DNA from: Amphibalanus amphitrite
Lineage: Eukaryota > Arthropoda > Thecostraca > Balanomorpha > Balanidae
Direction of reading: 5' to 3'
Assembly: GCF_019059575.1 (NCBI RefSeq)
Contig: NW_024881507.1
Span: 1,736,001-1,800,000, forward strand
Length of the DNA stretch: 64,000 nucleotides
Shown: in pieces, positions 49,501-64,000 of the stretch
Layout: every line of letters starts with the position of its first letter
Numbering within the stretch: the stretch's first letter is position 1
Made by a program: the position numbers and the translations under genes
Notes under the pieces: generated by a model
Seen by the model: only the letters and a program-made list of their open reading frames with translations
Told to the model about the DNA's origin: nothing
Database searches by the model: none

Positions 49501-49810
49501 GTTTGTGATGGTGGCCAAGAGTCTGTTCCAAGAGCTTTGGCAACTGGGGCTCGCCTGGGATCAGGTCATCCCGGCGGACCGTAGTCAAATCTTTTCAGAT
49601 TGGCTGAGAGGTGTTGACTCGCTGAAGCAGCTGCGGATACCGCGCTGCTACTCGACTTCCGGCTGGCGACACGGTGAGGGTGTTCCCTACACGCCTTCGG
49701 TGACGCTTCTCCCAGAGGGTACGGAGCGGTTGTGTACCTCCGTACAGCCAGGCCTGATGGTTCCGGCGAGGTCAGACTGGTGCTGGCAAAGGCGCGGCTC
49801 GCGCCGTTGA
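46553..49810 (+). pseudogene. BEL/Pao gag-protease-RT frame, interrupted
   Basis: The start is the ATG at 46553 (the frame is open from a GTG at 46535). It runs 1085 codons. In order: a DUF1759 gag-like region from about 46870 (LPKFDGNVLQWQSFWESF), Cys/His knuckles from about 47558 (CAFCGQAHHPEVC, CFRCLRAGHVARRC), a protease with DSGS at 47960, RT with VTADISKAFLQLSL and YVDD at 49181, and then the connection region. The last 40 or so residues are out of frame, because RNase H continues in another phase from about 49680. That frame change, with the later stop, prevents a complete polyprotein unless one lesion is a sequencing error. Confidence 0.9.
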
Positions 49811-50115
49811 AGCGAGTGACGGTGCCGCGACTCGAGCTGCTGGGCAGCCTACTGGCAGCTCGCCTCGTCGCTCTCGTGCGCCAGGCACTGAGACTTCCCG
49901 AGGACACGGTAATCAGGTGCTGGTCGGACTCGATGATTGCGCTGGGCTGGATAAGGGGAGATCCACAGCGCTGGAAGCAGTTTGTGGCCAACAGAGTGCG
50001 TTCCATTCAGAGTCTGACGACTCCGTCCGACTGGGGCCACTGTCCGGGGGATGAGAACCCTGCTGACTTGACGACTCGAGGGGTGTCGGCTGCGGAACTG
50101 CTTGAATCCGAGTAG
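49690..50115 (+). pseudogene. BEL/Pao RNase H region in shifted frame
   Basis: The frame beginning at about 49690 carries FGDASPRGYGAVVY, APLKRVTVPRLELLGSLL and GHCPGDENPADLTTRG, the standard BEL RNase H landmarks. It ends at an in-frame TAG (50113-50115), after which the same frame continues into integrase. Confidence 0.85.
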
Positions 50116-51729
50116 TGGTGGAGCGGCCCGAGCTGGTTGGCCTCTCCTCGGGCTCGGCCCGACAGTGGCGAGGCTTGTGATGAGCCGACTGAGTCTGGTC
50201 AGGTGACTAGTGTCCCAGTGGAGGTCAGATCAGAGACAGCGGAGGCCGTTGGCGGCAGCTGTCTGGTGGCTGGTACAGGTGAGCAGCCTGTGTTCTGCAC
50301 GACCCGCTGGTCGTCTTTATCGAAGGCGGTCAGAGTCGTGGGCTGGGTGCGCAGATTTTGTAACAACGCGCGAAACGCGCGTCAGAAGTGCGCCCTTCCC
50401 GACCTGTCCTCTGATGAGGTCGTGTCTGCCCGGCTGGTGCTGCTACGGGAGGAGCAGCGGCTGGCGTTCGCTGCTGAGCTGAAAGCGCTGCAGCAAGGCA
50501 AAGAGGTTGCGAGGAGCTCGAGCGTGCACTCGCTGACTCCATTCCTCGATGGTGATGGACTTCTGCGGATCAGAGGCCGGCTGCAGCAGTCCGACTTGTC
50601 CTATGATGAGCGGCATCCGATTCTGCTTCCCAAGGGATGGGTCGCCGAGCTGCTGGTTCGGGACCAGCACCGCCTGATGAATCACTGCGGTGTATCTACG
50701 CTCATCTCCGCTGTCCGAGCAGCGTACTGGATAGTGGGTCTGCGCTGCCTCGCTAAGCGAGTCAAGCGCTTCTGTGTTAGTTGTAAGCGGCAGGATGCTC
50801 TAGCCTGCAACAAACCGGCGGCGCCGCTGCCGCGTGACAGAGTGACCCGAGCGCCACCGTTCGCCGTCACAGGGGTGGACTTTGCGGGGCCCATTTTCGC
50901 TGTAGATTTTCCGCGTCGCAAGTTTTATGTGTGCCTCTTTACCTGCGCTGTGACGCGCGCGGTTCATCTTGAGCTCACAGCATCTTTGTGCCAAGCAGAG
51001 TTCTTGATGGCCCTCAGGCGGTTTGCGGCCCGAAGGGGACTCCCGTCCGTTATTTACTCCGATAACGCGCGGACGTTTTGTGGAGCCGACGCGATGCTGA
51101 CGCGCTACTTTGGACACCTCGCTCCCAAGTGGAAATTCATTGTGCCGCGCTCACCGTGGTGGGGCGGCTGGTGGGAGCGACTGGTTCGCACGGTGAAGGT
51201 GGGTCTGCGGAAGTCGTGCGGCTCCAGGTGTCTCTCTCGCACCGAGCTGGAGACGGTGCTCCTTGAGGTTGAGGCCTGCATCAATTCCCGACCGCTCACT
51301 CCGGTGACCGACTCATTGGAGGGTGACAGTCCGCTGACGCCCTCCCATTTTTTGACGGGACGCGGCACAGGCTTTCAGTCGAGAGTGCTCGAGGATCCGG
51401 AGGCAGTGAACGCCAAGATGCTTTGTGACAGAGCGCGTGTGAGGGAGAGACGGCTGAACCGCTTTTGGTCTGTTTGGCAGACTGAATACCTGCGGACCCT
51501 CCCTCAGTCGGTCCGTAGGTTCAGAGAGCACGGTGAGTTACGGGAGGGTTCAGTAGTACTGATCAGAGAGGACAACCTTCCCCGTATGAAGTGGATGATC
51601 GGGGTGGTAACTAAACTGTTTCCGGGCAGGGACGGTCTAGCTAGGTCTGCCCAGATCAGGACTCAGGGGGGACAAGTGAAGACCCGAGCCGTCCAGCGAT
51701 TGCATGATATGGAGGTATATGACCCGTGA
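50116..51729 (+). pseudogene. BEL/Pao integrase region
   Basis: Same phase as the RNase H segment, open from the TAG to a TGA at 51727-51729. It shows the HHCC zinc-binding module (H at 50668, CVSCKRQD), the catalytic DDE residues at codons 50878 (GVDFAGP), 51061 (YSDNARTF) and 51175 (WWGGWWERL), and a C-terminal DUF5641-like domain (FWSVWQTEYL, GSVVLIREDN). All three acidic residues are intact, so the break lies upstream of this module and not in it. Confidence 0.9.
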
Positions 51730-51866
51730 ATGTACCCACCTGACACTACCTGTCTTGCCGCCTGGTCACGAGTTTGCCATGGAAATGCTCCTGTGTTCCT
51801 CCCTCTGCCTGGTAGGTCACACCAGTTAGAGCAGCGTTGTATGTTTGTTTGGATGGTGTTACATCC

Positions 51867-51880
51867 AAAGGCGGGGAGGA
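51867..51880 (+). other. Polypurine tract of the BEL/Pao element
   Basis: AAAGGCGGGGAGGA directly precedes the 3' LTR and would prime plus-strand synthesis. Confidence 0.75.
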
Positions 51881-52107
51881 TGTTATGGATTTTTATTTAG
51901 TTGTCTGTTACTGTCGAAAAGTAGCAGTGTTTTAGCTCGGTTTCGCTTAATTGCGTCGCTTTTCGTATGAAATACGTCAGTTTGTGTTCGGCGTGGTCTT
52001 TTCGGTTTTTGGTCTTACGCAGGATTTTTGTTGTACGTTGTTCGATGGAAGATGGTCGCACATGGCAAAATAGACTCTTGCTGAGGATTAGGAGTTTATT
52101 TGGAACA
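51881..52107 (+). repeat. 3' LTR of the BEL/Pao element
   Basis: 227 bp, identical to the 5' LTR except at one base. Confidence 0.95.
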
Positions 52108-52112
52108 GGAGT

Positions 52113-55100
52113 AGCATCTGAATCTGCCATAGAACCGGAATAGCGCGATCGGAGGGTAGAGGGCAGGGTCAACGCAACAAGCCTCGCTTAGCGGGGACTC
52201 TGTCCTTGTGAATCCTTCCATTAAAAGGTTCGGACTAAATTTATTTTTTTTAAAAACTTAACTTACTTACGAACGCCTAAGGTTTAGCACACACCCTTTC
52301 GAGAACAAGGAAAATACTTTTCACAAGGCATTCCCGCTTTCCTATAAACCTTTGCGTCAGTTCACCTAATCTTCACGCCATTTCCAGCTAAACCCCACCC
52401 TATACAGATCAAATCAGCCAGCTAATGACGTCACTGGCCCAGTGACGTCACCGCTACCGACCCATCGGCAGTCCGATCGGCGATGGTGCTCGGCACCTCA
52501 CGGCTATCGCCGCCGTCCGCTGACGGGCCCATCGAGCATTGTCGCGCGCCCCTCCCTCCCGGCCGTGGAGCAATCAGATCCGGTCTCCAGGGTTATCCCA
52601 GTCCATCAGATATAACCGACACTTCCTCCTTCGTCTCGCCATCTGGTCCCGGGGGGGGGGGGGGGGGTGACGATCGGGTCGGAGCGGTCACGGTCGCCGG
52701 ACCGGCCCGTGTCTGCCCGTATCGCTCACCAAAGGGCAGCCTAAACTCAGCCACCGACTACGAGTATTGCGTGAGTTGGGAAAATCGGCGCAATCAGTGC
52801 ATCCGAGTGGCAGCAAGGTGTCGAAACGGCCACCATATCAACTGATTGAGATCGCCACGGTCTATAGCAGCGACAATGTCGCCGCCTGTCCACACCTGAA
52901 GCGGTTCAGACGCCAGACGTGCCGATTCGATTACGTGCCTCGATTACGAGGCTGCGCTCGCCGGTCTCGCGGCTCGTGCGAAAACGCCCGTTCCGGTGGC
53001 GGCGGAATGGGGTCGTCATTTGTTTGACGGCCGATCTGGATTGGATGAGTAGTCGGAGAGGTTTTTACGCGGCGCAGATCGTGCAGGGTGCGTGATCAGG
53101 AGGCATGTGCCACCGGCTGGGTAAGGGGAGGGGGGTGTGCCCCATTACCTACCTGGAGATGACCGAGGCTGCGGTGCTCATCTCCCCCAGCTGCAACAGG
53201 GCGAGAAAGAGCGTCAGAGGGAAGTCGGAGAGATTTGGATGGAATTCAGAATATTGCAGTGCGAGAGGGAGTATCTGGCAAGACATAGGTACACTGAATA
53301 CCGTATAAAATTTAGTCCAATCCCTCACAATTCATCCAACCCTCAAACCAAACACATGCGTAGTTCAGCCGGTTCGTTTCGTACCCGCTCGCTGTTCCCG
53401 TCCATTACCTTCCTAAAATCATCATCCGTCACGTTTTCAAGAAGTCTATACCATGACAGACCCCACCATCGAACCATCCGTCCGGTATATTGTCAACGGG
53501 AACAGACTCAGCAAATTGTTTGGGGTCGTATCCACGGGAACTGACAGAGTAGGTGACAAACGAACCGTGCCGTCAACAGGTCATCCACCCGGGGTCACCG
53601 CATCCCTACCTCGGTAACAGCCGATACATTGAGATCCGGCCGAGGTGACAGCAGAGTAGATATCGGGTACGGTGAAATGTGAATCTTGCGAACACTGACA
53701 TCAGTCAGCACTCAGCAGCTCCGGAAGCAGGCCCATTGCGTCCACTCCAGAGCAGCCCACACGGGTCATGGAGTCTTGTACATAGAGCCCACACAAGGTT
53801 CCGATGCTCTGAGCAGTGAGCACTTGAACAGCCCACGCAGCCCTCGTGAGGTCTTGATCGAACAGTGACGGCTCAACATTTATCTGGTTTATGTAAGGAG
53901 GCGAAATAGGTTTGTGGCTCAGAAGCGGGTCTCTCCCCGTTGCTGCGTTATCAATGGATATTCTCATTCAAAAGCACTGGTATAGCTGCCACCAAATGGC
54001 GTGAATTTTACATCGGTGCCGAAATCGGTCACTTGTGTAACCGACTGCGTCATAATAGCCCGATGGAAAACTGACAGTGAAACTGTTAGACTGAACCGGT
54101 ACGTAATTGCTCGTTCGTGGTTTTGTTAACATACCATAGGAGGGCCATTTCGCGGCCACACTATTGTTTGACCGGCTGGACGGCCGTGCGTCACGGCCAG
54201 GGCATTGAGAACGTGACAACGCGGCGAAAACGACGCCTCGTTCTATGGCGCTACAATCGTGACTGGGTACAACTGAACGGTGCAGCAAACAGTGAAGTTA
54301 GTGATTGAGAGACGATACAGGCTGCTACAAGTAAAACTACGTAATGGAAGGTTTTACAGGCTTCTGGAAAAATATTTAAGATCACCGAAACATTAAACGT
54401 TGCACTCGACCGAGTGCCAGCGATATCAAATGTCTCTTATAAGTTTGCGCAACGTAACGTAGCACGCACACGTAGGTTACCGTAATTCGACCAATAAGAC
54501 CCAGTAGAAAGGCGATAAAGCTCTCCCCGTTCACTCGGAGTTAGATTGACATGCCTCAATGGTTCGAGCGCCTCCCGGCTGGACGTTCACCCGGCCGTCG
54601 GACCGACCAGTCCTCCACGCGCCGGCGTCCCACGCGCCCACGGACAGGCCCGATGGTCCGGTCAGTGGCAGGTCGCCACTGATAGGAACGCCGTACGATG
54701 GCGTCTCGACAGCAAAGCTGGATAGAGTGACGCCCTTTCAATGATTGCATCTTCAGTGTTCACTCGTGAGCACGTGCAGCGACTGGTAGTACGGTGGGAT
54801 GGCTAGAACGCACACGCTCAACGCGCACCTTTCGCTGCGGAATGAAAGGTGTTTGTGACATTTCGTGTCATTCCCCCGCTTGACCGAGTGACCGAGTGGT
54901 AAGGTCGTGAATTCCACTCACTAGGCAACTGTGCTGCACATCGTATGATTCCCAGTCCTGATTGTTCCGCAGGCATGAGAACGTCCACGGTCCAAGCACG
55001 GTTACAACACGGCAACAGCATGGCCACGGCGCCACACGGAACGGCGTGGTTAGGTATAAGGGTTAGCGACGAATGAGGCGACGAGCATAAAACTGAAAGC

Positions 55101-57224
55101 CTGAAAGCCGAAGCCCAATGGTTAGAGGAAAATAAACAGCAAATAGCTCGGTATGGATTGGCAAGTCCTAATGTCTCAAAGACTGGTTCTGCCGGCCAAC
55201 GCTCTCATTTTAATCGACGTACTTGGAAGCTAGCAAGCGGTGCATTCACAATATAACCGACAGAGCGCTGCCACGGTACCTAGTACGAGTATGCAGTCAA
55301 GTCACGAATCTTTCAATGAATGTTGAGTGCAAACATTTGTCAGATTGTAAACTACTTCCATTCCAGCAATAGAGCTGCTCTGAGCGCCTTCGTTGGAGCT
55401 GCATTACCGAATGCCCGACCAAGCGCTCGACTGTGTGGCGATGATGAGCCGATAATACACCGATGGGAAAATCAGGCAGTCCGATGGGAAAATTGAGCAC
55501 ACCCCGACCGTTGCAGACAACTGTACTCTCCCTGCAGACCTGCGATTTCATGGAATCGCGTCCCGGCATACGTATGCAACAGTTATCAGATATTCTGGCA
55601 CAATTTTCCCGTAAGTCGTGTGTGACTCACCCAAACGATAATATGGGAGCTAGTTTAATGAAAGTGGGACTTTTTTGCACGGCCTAACCCTCGTCACGAG
55701 TAACAATAAACAGGCATCATCGCGGGCACGGGCATACATAATTGTGTCGTCAATTTGCATGTCTCTGGTTGCTAGTATCTCCAGATATGGTTTTGCTGAC
55801 ACAATGAGAGTGTCCATCCACGGAACTACATGGGAAGACTAAAAAGCGTCTATATGATATTATTGAGTGTTTACTCTTGCAATCATACGTGGAGAAATGT
55901 AAGAAACTGTGGGTGTTGGGGCATCGCAAATCCGCCGGCCGAGCGCGGGTGACCTTGACCTCCGCCGTCTGCTGCGGCCCCAAAGCCGAGCCGACGCGCT
56001 GATGCGGGGGAATTTGCGTTGCCCGAACACCCACACCCCTTTACAAGTCTCCACCTATGTTTGCAAGTAATCTTCATGGTGCCAGCCTGATAAATTGGGC
56101 TATTTGTGATTCCGACAAAGAAACGGATTGTTTCGTAGCTTAAACGCATAATACCGGGAATCTGCAGCTGTTCACGGGACAAGATATAGATAAGATTCAA
56201 TAGAAGTAACTGATAAGCAAAGCCGAGCGCAATGCGCGGCAGCAGCAGAACTACATACGACTGAGGGCTTAGCTTGAGCTTGCCCACTATCAGTCTAATC
56301 CGCATATCTCCTATCAGCCGCGGACTGATACCGTTCGCGAAGTGTCGCTGTCGTCAGATGACCGGCAGAGTGTCGAGAGCGGCGCGGACCGTAGGTCACG
56401 ATCGGGCCGTTGTGGTGCCCTGAGGAGGAGCCCTGAGGTATCCCGTGTAGAGGCGCAGTGTCCTTAGGTAACACCAGCTGAGAGGCGCAGCGGCGAAGGT
56501 ATGTGATGACCTGAACGGCAAGGGAAACTTGGCGTCGTCGTACTTATGCACAATATAGTTCTGCTGGATGCAGAGCTATATCGATGAAGTTAACATCCAA
56601 TGCCATCCTATGTCATTAGCCTGCGTATAAGTAATAATTTGTTAGGCCGATGAATGACGATGCAGGTATATTATCGCATATGGCAGTCTGAAGCCTAGAG
56701 CGCTGTGCGGTGAATATCTATGCTGTTGTTTTGGTATATACTAAAACAACAAAGGTTACATCAATCGTTCGCATGTCCCTGAATTATACTTTATTTTGTT
56801 ATAATTTGATCGTTGGAAATTTCCATTTAGTCCAATCCTGAGAAACGCGTGCTAAAACCTACCCAAGTTCGTTCTACCCAAGTGACAAGAAGCGTAACAA
56901 GCTTGACTGATTTTGGCATTGCGAACATTCTGAACAGCTGCCGAATGAAGCGTACAAACCCTGGGAAAACACTAGGATACGATCTATAGGTACCCCGCGC
57001 TCCCCAATTACCCGCAGTGTCCGCCCGTCTGGTGGGTCAAGGAGCCGGGGTCGCGCGTGATTAGACGGCTTCGGAGGACATTTTCCCACACCTCGGCCAG
57101 TAACTGAGCGAGAATTCCACAAGATCAAGGCTTTGCACAGATAGTATCCTGCAAATTAGTACCAGCAGCGACCAATTAGGAATAATCCCTGTTCAAGAAC
57201 GGCAATCAGATGGTTGTAACAAAT
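52113..57224. other. No gene recognised
   Basis: A 17-G run lies at about 52651-52667. A few GC-rich patches (52440-53030, 54550-54700, 55930-56010) give chance frames. No family motif or convincing exon was found on either strand. Confidence 0.45.
54876..54960 (+). repeat. Possible tRNA-derived SINE head
   Basis: TGACCGAGTGGTAAGG resembles the A box of a tRNA-Ser/Leu gene and GTATGATTCC, about 45 bases on, is a degenerate B box. The cloverleaf does not close well, so it is not a functional tRNA. It may be a tRNA-derived SINE or coincidence. Confidence 0.3.
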
Positions 57225-58589
57225 GTGTAGACCAGGGCATATTTTAAGGATTTTTCACTGCGTCCCAAAGGTGGCATAGGGCACACGCTTTGATCGAAAA
57301 GGGCACATTGCAAGCGAAATAGTATATAATGCAAGTGAGATAATGTACAGATACATTGTGTAGTGTGCTGGTGGAGGGGCACTGCAAGCGGGATGTTGGG
57401 AGCGGGCTGTGATTGCTTTTGGCCAGTCTCGAAATTCGCCAAGTCGTAGTGCGTTCTTTATCCGCATTCAAAGGGCGGACCGGCGACTTAAAATGACATT
57501 TACATTGTTGTTAGTCACTCGTTTTCCTGAACGGCGTTGGGCGTGTTTGACCTCCCTTGACGCACTAAATTGTACCTATGCTTATAGAATAAAAATGAAT
57601 ATGCACATGATTAAAATGTGATACATACGTCTCTTCATGCGTTTTTCACCCTTATCAATCGATTCAAAATAGAGGTTGACGTGTGAAACATGGCCAATTT
57701 GCATTGAAGATACTATGTATTTGAAATAATTAGATGACGTAAGGTCAAACAGTACCCACCTAAGTTGTGACAAAAAATCATCGGATTTTAAAGCTACATA
57801 AAAAATCCATCATAGATTAATGCTTTGGATGAACGGATGCTTTGGATGCTTCGGATTTCGCTTCCTTACTGCCTATCATGTAATATAACCCAAACTTTTC
57901 CCAATGGAAGTTCCTTTGCTTAATTATTATGCCCAGAAATGTGTCGATTTTGTGCCAGTTCCGGGCGCTTTGGGGGGGGAGCATGGACCCGTGGCCCCCT
58001 CTATATCCTCCTATGGCCAGACGGCAATGACGGCCCTGATCTGACCGTATGCCATCAAATGTCAAACTTCGCAATGATGCGAAATTTTTTTTTCGGAAAA
58101 CGTGCCGGTATCTCAAAAACTATGATAGCTAGGAGGGCGCAATCGACAGGAGAAAAGCAATCAATATATCTTGAACAGCTCTTTCGTCAATATTTCGTCA
58201 GGATTGAGTTCAGATCAACCGTTCAGGCTCCATAGCCAAAAACGGGTAAAATTACAATTTTTGTCAATATAGGTTTCATGAAAAGCTTTTGAACTAAAAA
58301 GGGTAGAGAATTTTCGTTTGCCAAAATCATTCTTCTCTCATTTTTACCTCGAAATGTCAAGGTCAGAAGAACTTGACCTCACATTAAGGTCATTTCGTGA
58401 CCAAGATAGATCATGTCGCATATCAGTCGATGCGTTTCGATGAGGTACCTCAAAACAATGATACAATCCACTGTGCATGCAAAAGCCCTGTAGGGCCGGA
58501 TTTTAGGCCAGGCTCCGGGCCTGCGGGCTCCAACTTGACATCTCTAAACAGGACTTTAGGGAAGGCAGGACACAGAGTCTGAGCCCTAA

Positions 58590-59900
58590 GGACAGGGCAG
58601 GCACAGGCCATGAAGCTAAGCTAAGACGGATACTTGAGGGCTGGGTAGGATGCAGGGTCCGAGGGCAAGGCAAGGCGCGGGTCTGAGGCTATCATTACAC
58701 AAGGCTGGAGAGTAGTGCAAGACACAGGGCCTTAGAACACCTGATGATCAACACACCTGATGGCAGGGCAACACGCAGGATCTTAGAGCAGGGCAAGAAA
58801 TAGTACCTAAAGGTAGAGCAAGACATAAGACACAGGTATGGCACAAGGCCCGAAACACCGCCCACGTCTTGTCATACCTTCGGGCCCCGAAGGTATGACA
58901 AGACGTGGGCGGTGCTTCACGGACGCTGCTATCAAATTCCGCGAGCTGACGTCATACTTGTGGTAGTGTTTGAGCAATGGGCCTGTTGATGTCTCCATGG
59001 AAACCCAATTTGACACGTGTAATTGCGGCGTGCTGCTATCACCGGTGAAACAGGGCCAGGGTATGGGGCCTGAGGGCAGGGCAAGGCTCAGGGCATGGAG
59101 GCAGAACAAAGCACGGGTTCTGAGGACAGGTAAGGGCACGGGGCATGAGGACGGGAAACGGCACGGGACCTGAGGGCGGGAGACACCACAGGGCCTGATG
59201 ACAGGGCAGGGCACAGCGCCTGAGAGCGGGCATGGGACACGAGACCTTAGGGCAATGCAGAATACAGGGCTTGAGGGCAGAGTAGGACACAGGGTCTGAT
59301 GGCATGGGACGGCACAAGGCCTGACGACAGGGCAGAGCACAGCAACTTAGGGCGAGGCAGGGCACGGGCCTGAGGGCGATACAACGCATAAGGCTTAATG
59401 GCAGAATAGGACACAGGGTCTAATGGCAGGGCAATGTTTATGAGGCCTGGAAGCAGAACAGGACAGGACAGGGCCTGAGACAGGGCAAGGCATTAGGCTC
59501 GAGGATGGGCGCGGGGCCGGGGCATGAGGACATGGGAAGGCACAAGGCCTGATGGCAGGGCAGGGCACATTACCTGAAGACAAGGCAGCGGCACGGGGTC
59601 TGATGGCAGGACGTGTCACAAGGCTTGAGGGCAGCGAAGGGCACGGGGCCTCAAACTAGGGTAGGGCAGGGCACGGGGCCAAAAGACGGGAAGGCAGCGC
59701 ATCAAATTTCTAGGCAGAATATATAAAGTATCGTGTTTGAGGGCAGGGCAGAGCGGGGCACAGGGCCTGAAGAAAGGGCAGGGCAAGGTACAAGACCTAA
59801 GGACAGGGCACTGGGCAGGGCACATATCCTAGGGGTATAGTAGGGAAGAACATAATAAGGTGTATGACCAAGGGTAGGGCAGGGCACAAGGACTGGAGAG
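58590..59900. repeat. Degenerate minisatellite, gggcctgagggcagggca units
   Basis: About 1.3 kb of diverged units of roughly 30 bases, consensus near gggcctgagggcagggcarggcac, inside the hAT-like element. Minus-strand Pro/Cys/Leu-rich frames here are by-products. Confidence 0.85.
58856..58914. repeat. Perfect 28-bp inverted repeat with 3-base loop
   Basis: 58856-58883 is the exact reverse complement of 58887-58914, around the centre gcc. It would extrude as a cruciform or form a stable RNA hairpin. The loop is too short for a typical pre-miRNA. Confidence 0.95.
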
Positions 59901-60142
59901 GGCATGTATGTGCTTAGGTACATAGTAAATCAGGCCACAAAGCAATCGGAAAGCCAACATCTTTTACACAGTAAAAGACCGAGGCATGTTACTTATTTTT
60001 GCTCGCACTTTTCGGCTGAAACCGTGGCATTTCAGTGTGGGACGCAGTGGTCCAAATTTCGCGAGGGCTACGTCCCAAAGGCAGGGGGCTGCGTCCCAAA
60101 ATGGGACGCAGTCAGTATGTTAAAATATGCCCTGGTGTAGAC

Positions 60143-63587
<3,445 letters not shown>

Positions 63588-63679
63588 CTCCCCACTCTGC
63601 TGCCGATCGGGACTCTGTCTCCCTCTGTCAATGTCTCCGCTGAGCGACGGAGAGCCGTCTGTCTCTGTCCGTCTCTGTC

Positions 63680-63986
63680 ACTCCCTACCAACTGAGACAA
63701 CCGAGAGACATTCATATAGCCCACCGCCCACCGCTCCAAAGCGGCAGCGGCGGCAAGAGAGGAAAGCAAGAGATGGGCTGCTGCCATCGCCAAACGCCTG
63801 TTGATCACCGCCTGGTGGCAACAGCTCCTTGTCAATGTGAGCGACTGGACCAGCGGCGCCGGAGATTCTCTCGCGCCCGGCGCTGAACTGTGTCAGGGTT
63901 CCGGCAGACTGGGTCAAATCCTCCGCCACCAGGGGGGCGAGAGGGGGCCTGTCTCGAATGTCGGCTGAATCACGTACGGACGCGGC
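63680..63986 (-). CDS. Possible partial exon of an unrecognised gene
   Basis: On the minus strand a possible acceptor (gtgattcag) is followed by a frame with G/C-ending codons, including LVAEDLTQSAGTLTQ and HIDKELLPPGGDQQ. The first 55 or so residues look protein-like and the rest becomes Cys/Arg/Gly-rich. A donor is not clear (several GT around 63800-63815). No family is recognised. It could be an exon of a minus-strand gene entering from the right edge, or chance. Confidence 0.25.
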
Positions 63987-64000
63987 CGGGGTGCATGTGC

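Larger units (their letters stand above)
46248..52107 (+). mobile_element. Full-length BEL/Pao LTR retrotransposon
   Basis: A 5860-bp element with two 227-bp LTRs, a tRNA-Phe primer binding site, a polypurine tract and the domain order gag, protease, reverse transcriptase, RNase H, integrase (the BEL/Pao order). It is flanked by a 5-bp target duplication GGAGT (46243-46247 and 52108-52112). The LTRs differ at one position (g at 46338, a in the 3' copy), so insertion was recent. The polyprotein is nevertheless interrupted by a frame change near 49680 and a TAG at 50113-50115. Confidence 0.95.
57233..60134. mobile_element. 2.9-kb non-autonomous hAT-like element
   Basis: Terminal inverted repeats CAGGGCATATTTTAA are perfect over 15 bp at both ends. 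The element is flanked by identical 8-bp duplications GTGTAGAC (57225-57232 and 60135-60142). An 8-bp duplication with CAGGG ends is characteristic of hAT transposons. Subterminal ACTGCGTCCCA motifs occur at both ends, at the right end also as a hairpin (60089-60111). No hAT transposase or BED finger can be read inside. The cargo is a minisatellite, a long palindrome and a G/C-run repeat. Confidence 0.85.

Noticed and set aside
54876..54960. A functional tRNA-Ser gene
   Set aside because: The A box is recognisable but the B box is degenerate and the stems do not pair, so at most a tRNA-derived repeat.
58856..58914. microRNA precursor
   Set aside because: A 3-base loop and perfect pairing are atypical for a pre-miRNA, and it sits at the edge of a minisatellite.
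58807..59923. Pro/Cys/Leu-rich minus-strand frames
   Set aside because: They follow the minisatellite unit and are not conserved proteins.

Overview
The window looks like invertebrate metazoan nuclear DNA, most likely arthropod and possibly crustacean. The grounds are spliced genes with GT-AG introns, little CpG depletion, dense small DNA transposons, two BEL/Pao retroelements and long microsatellites. Nothing bacterial is present: no operons, ribosome-binding sites, CRISPR arrays or prokaryotic tRNA/rRNA genes. The species cannot be fixed from the sequence alone.

Left part (1-16.4 kb). A tetranucleotide repeat (213-585) is followed by a possible plus-strand exon (903-1126). The main host gene is on the minus strand, from 15430 down to about 3613. 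I reconstruct six exons, all with consensus splice sites and all joining in frame: 15430-13870, 6911-6775, 5867-5662, 5286-5187, 4569-4381 and 4068-3613. Exon 1 encodes a pogo/Tigger/CENP-B-like transposase with both helix-turn-helix DNA-binding domains, but its catalytic acidic triad is destroyed. Exons 3-6 encode the ELM2 and SANT domains of an MTA (metastasis-associated, NuRD) protein, without the BAH domain and GATA finger usual in that family. The predicted product of about 882 residues is a transposase-derived DNA binder fused to an HDAC-recruiting module. I regard this as the most interesting object in the window. A GC-rich block at 15431-16400 is the likely promoter region.

Middle (16.7-45 kb). 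There is no convincing host gene here. The region holds a hAT-type MITE (16750-17126) lying against a decayed minus-strand BEL/Pao element (about 17131-21790), and an inverted BEL integrase scrap near 22.4 kb. It also holds two near-identical piggyBac-like TTAA elements (24685-25630 and 40309-41247), a second TTAA MITE family (11192-11688 and 27445-27910), foldback elements, a mariner-derived remnant (43194-43610), a (TA)n tract and degenerate minisatellites.

Right part (46-64 kb). A complete-looking BEL/Pao retrotransposon (46248-52107) has 227-bp LTRs differing at one base, a 5-bp target duplication and a tRNA-Phe primer binding site, but its polyprotein is broken by a frameshift and a stop. 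A 2.9-kb non-autonomous hAT-like element (57233-60134) has perfect 8-bp target duplications and carries a minisatellite and a 28-bp-arm palindrome. The window ends with a (CT)n tract of about 1.1 kb (62470-63585) and a possible partial exon.
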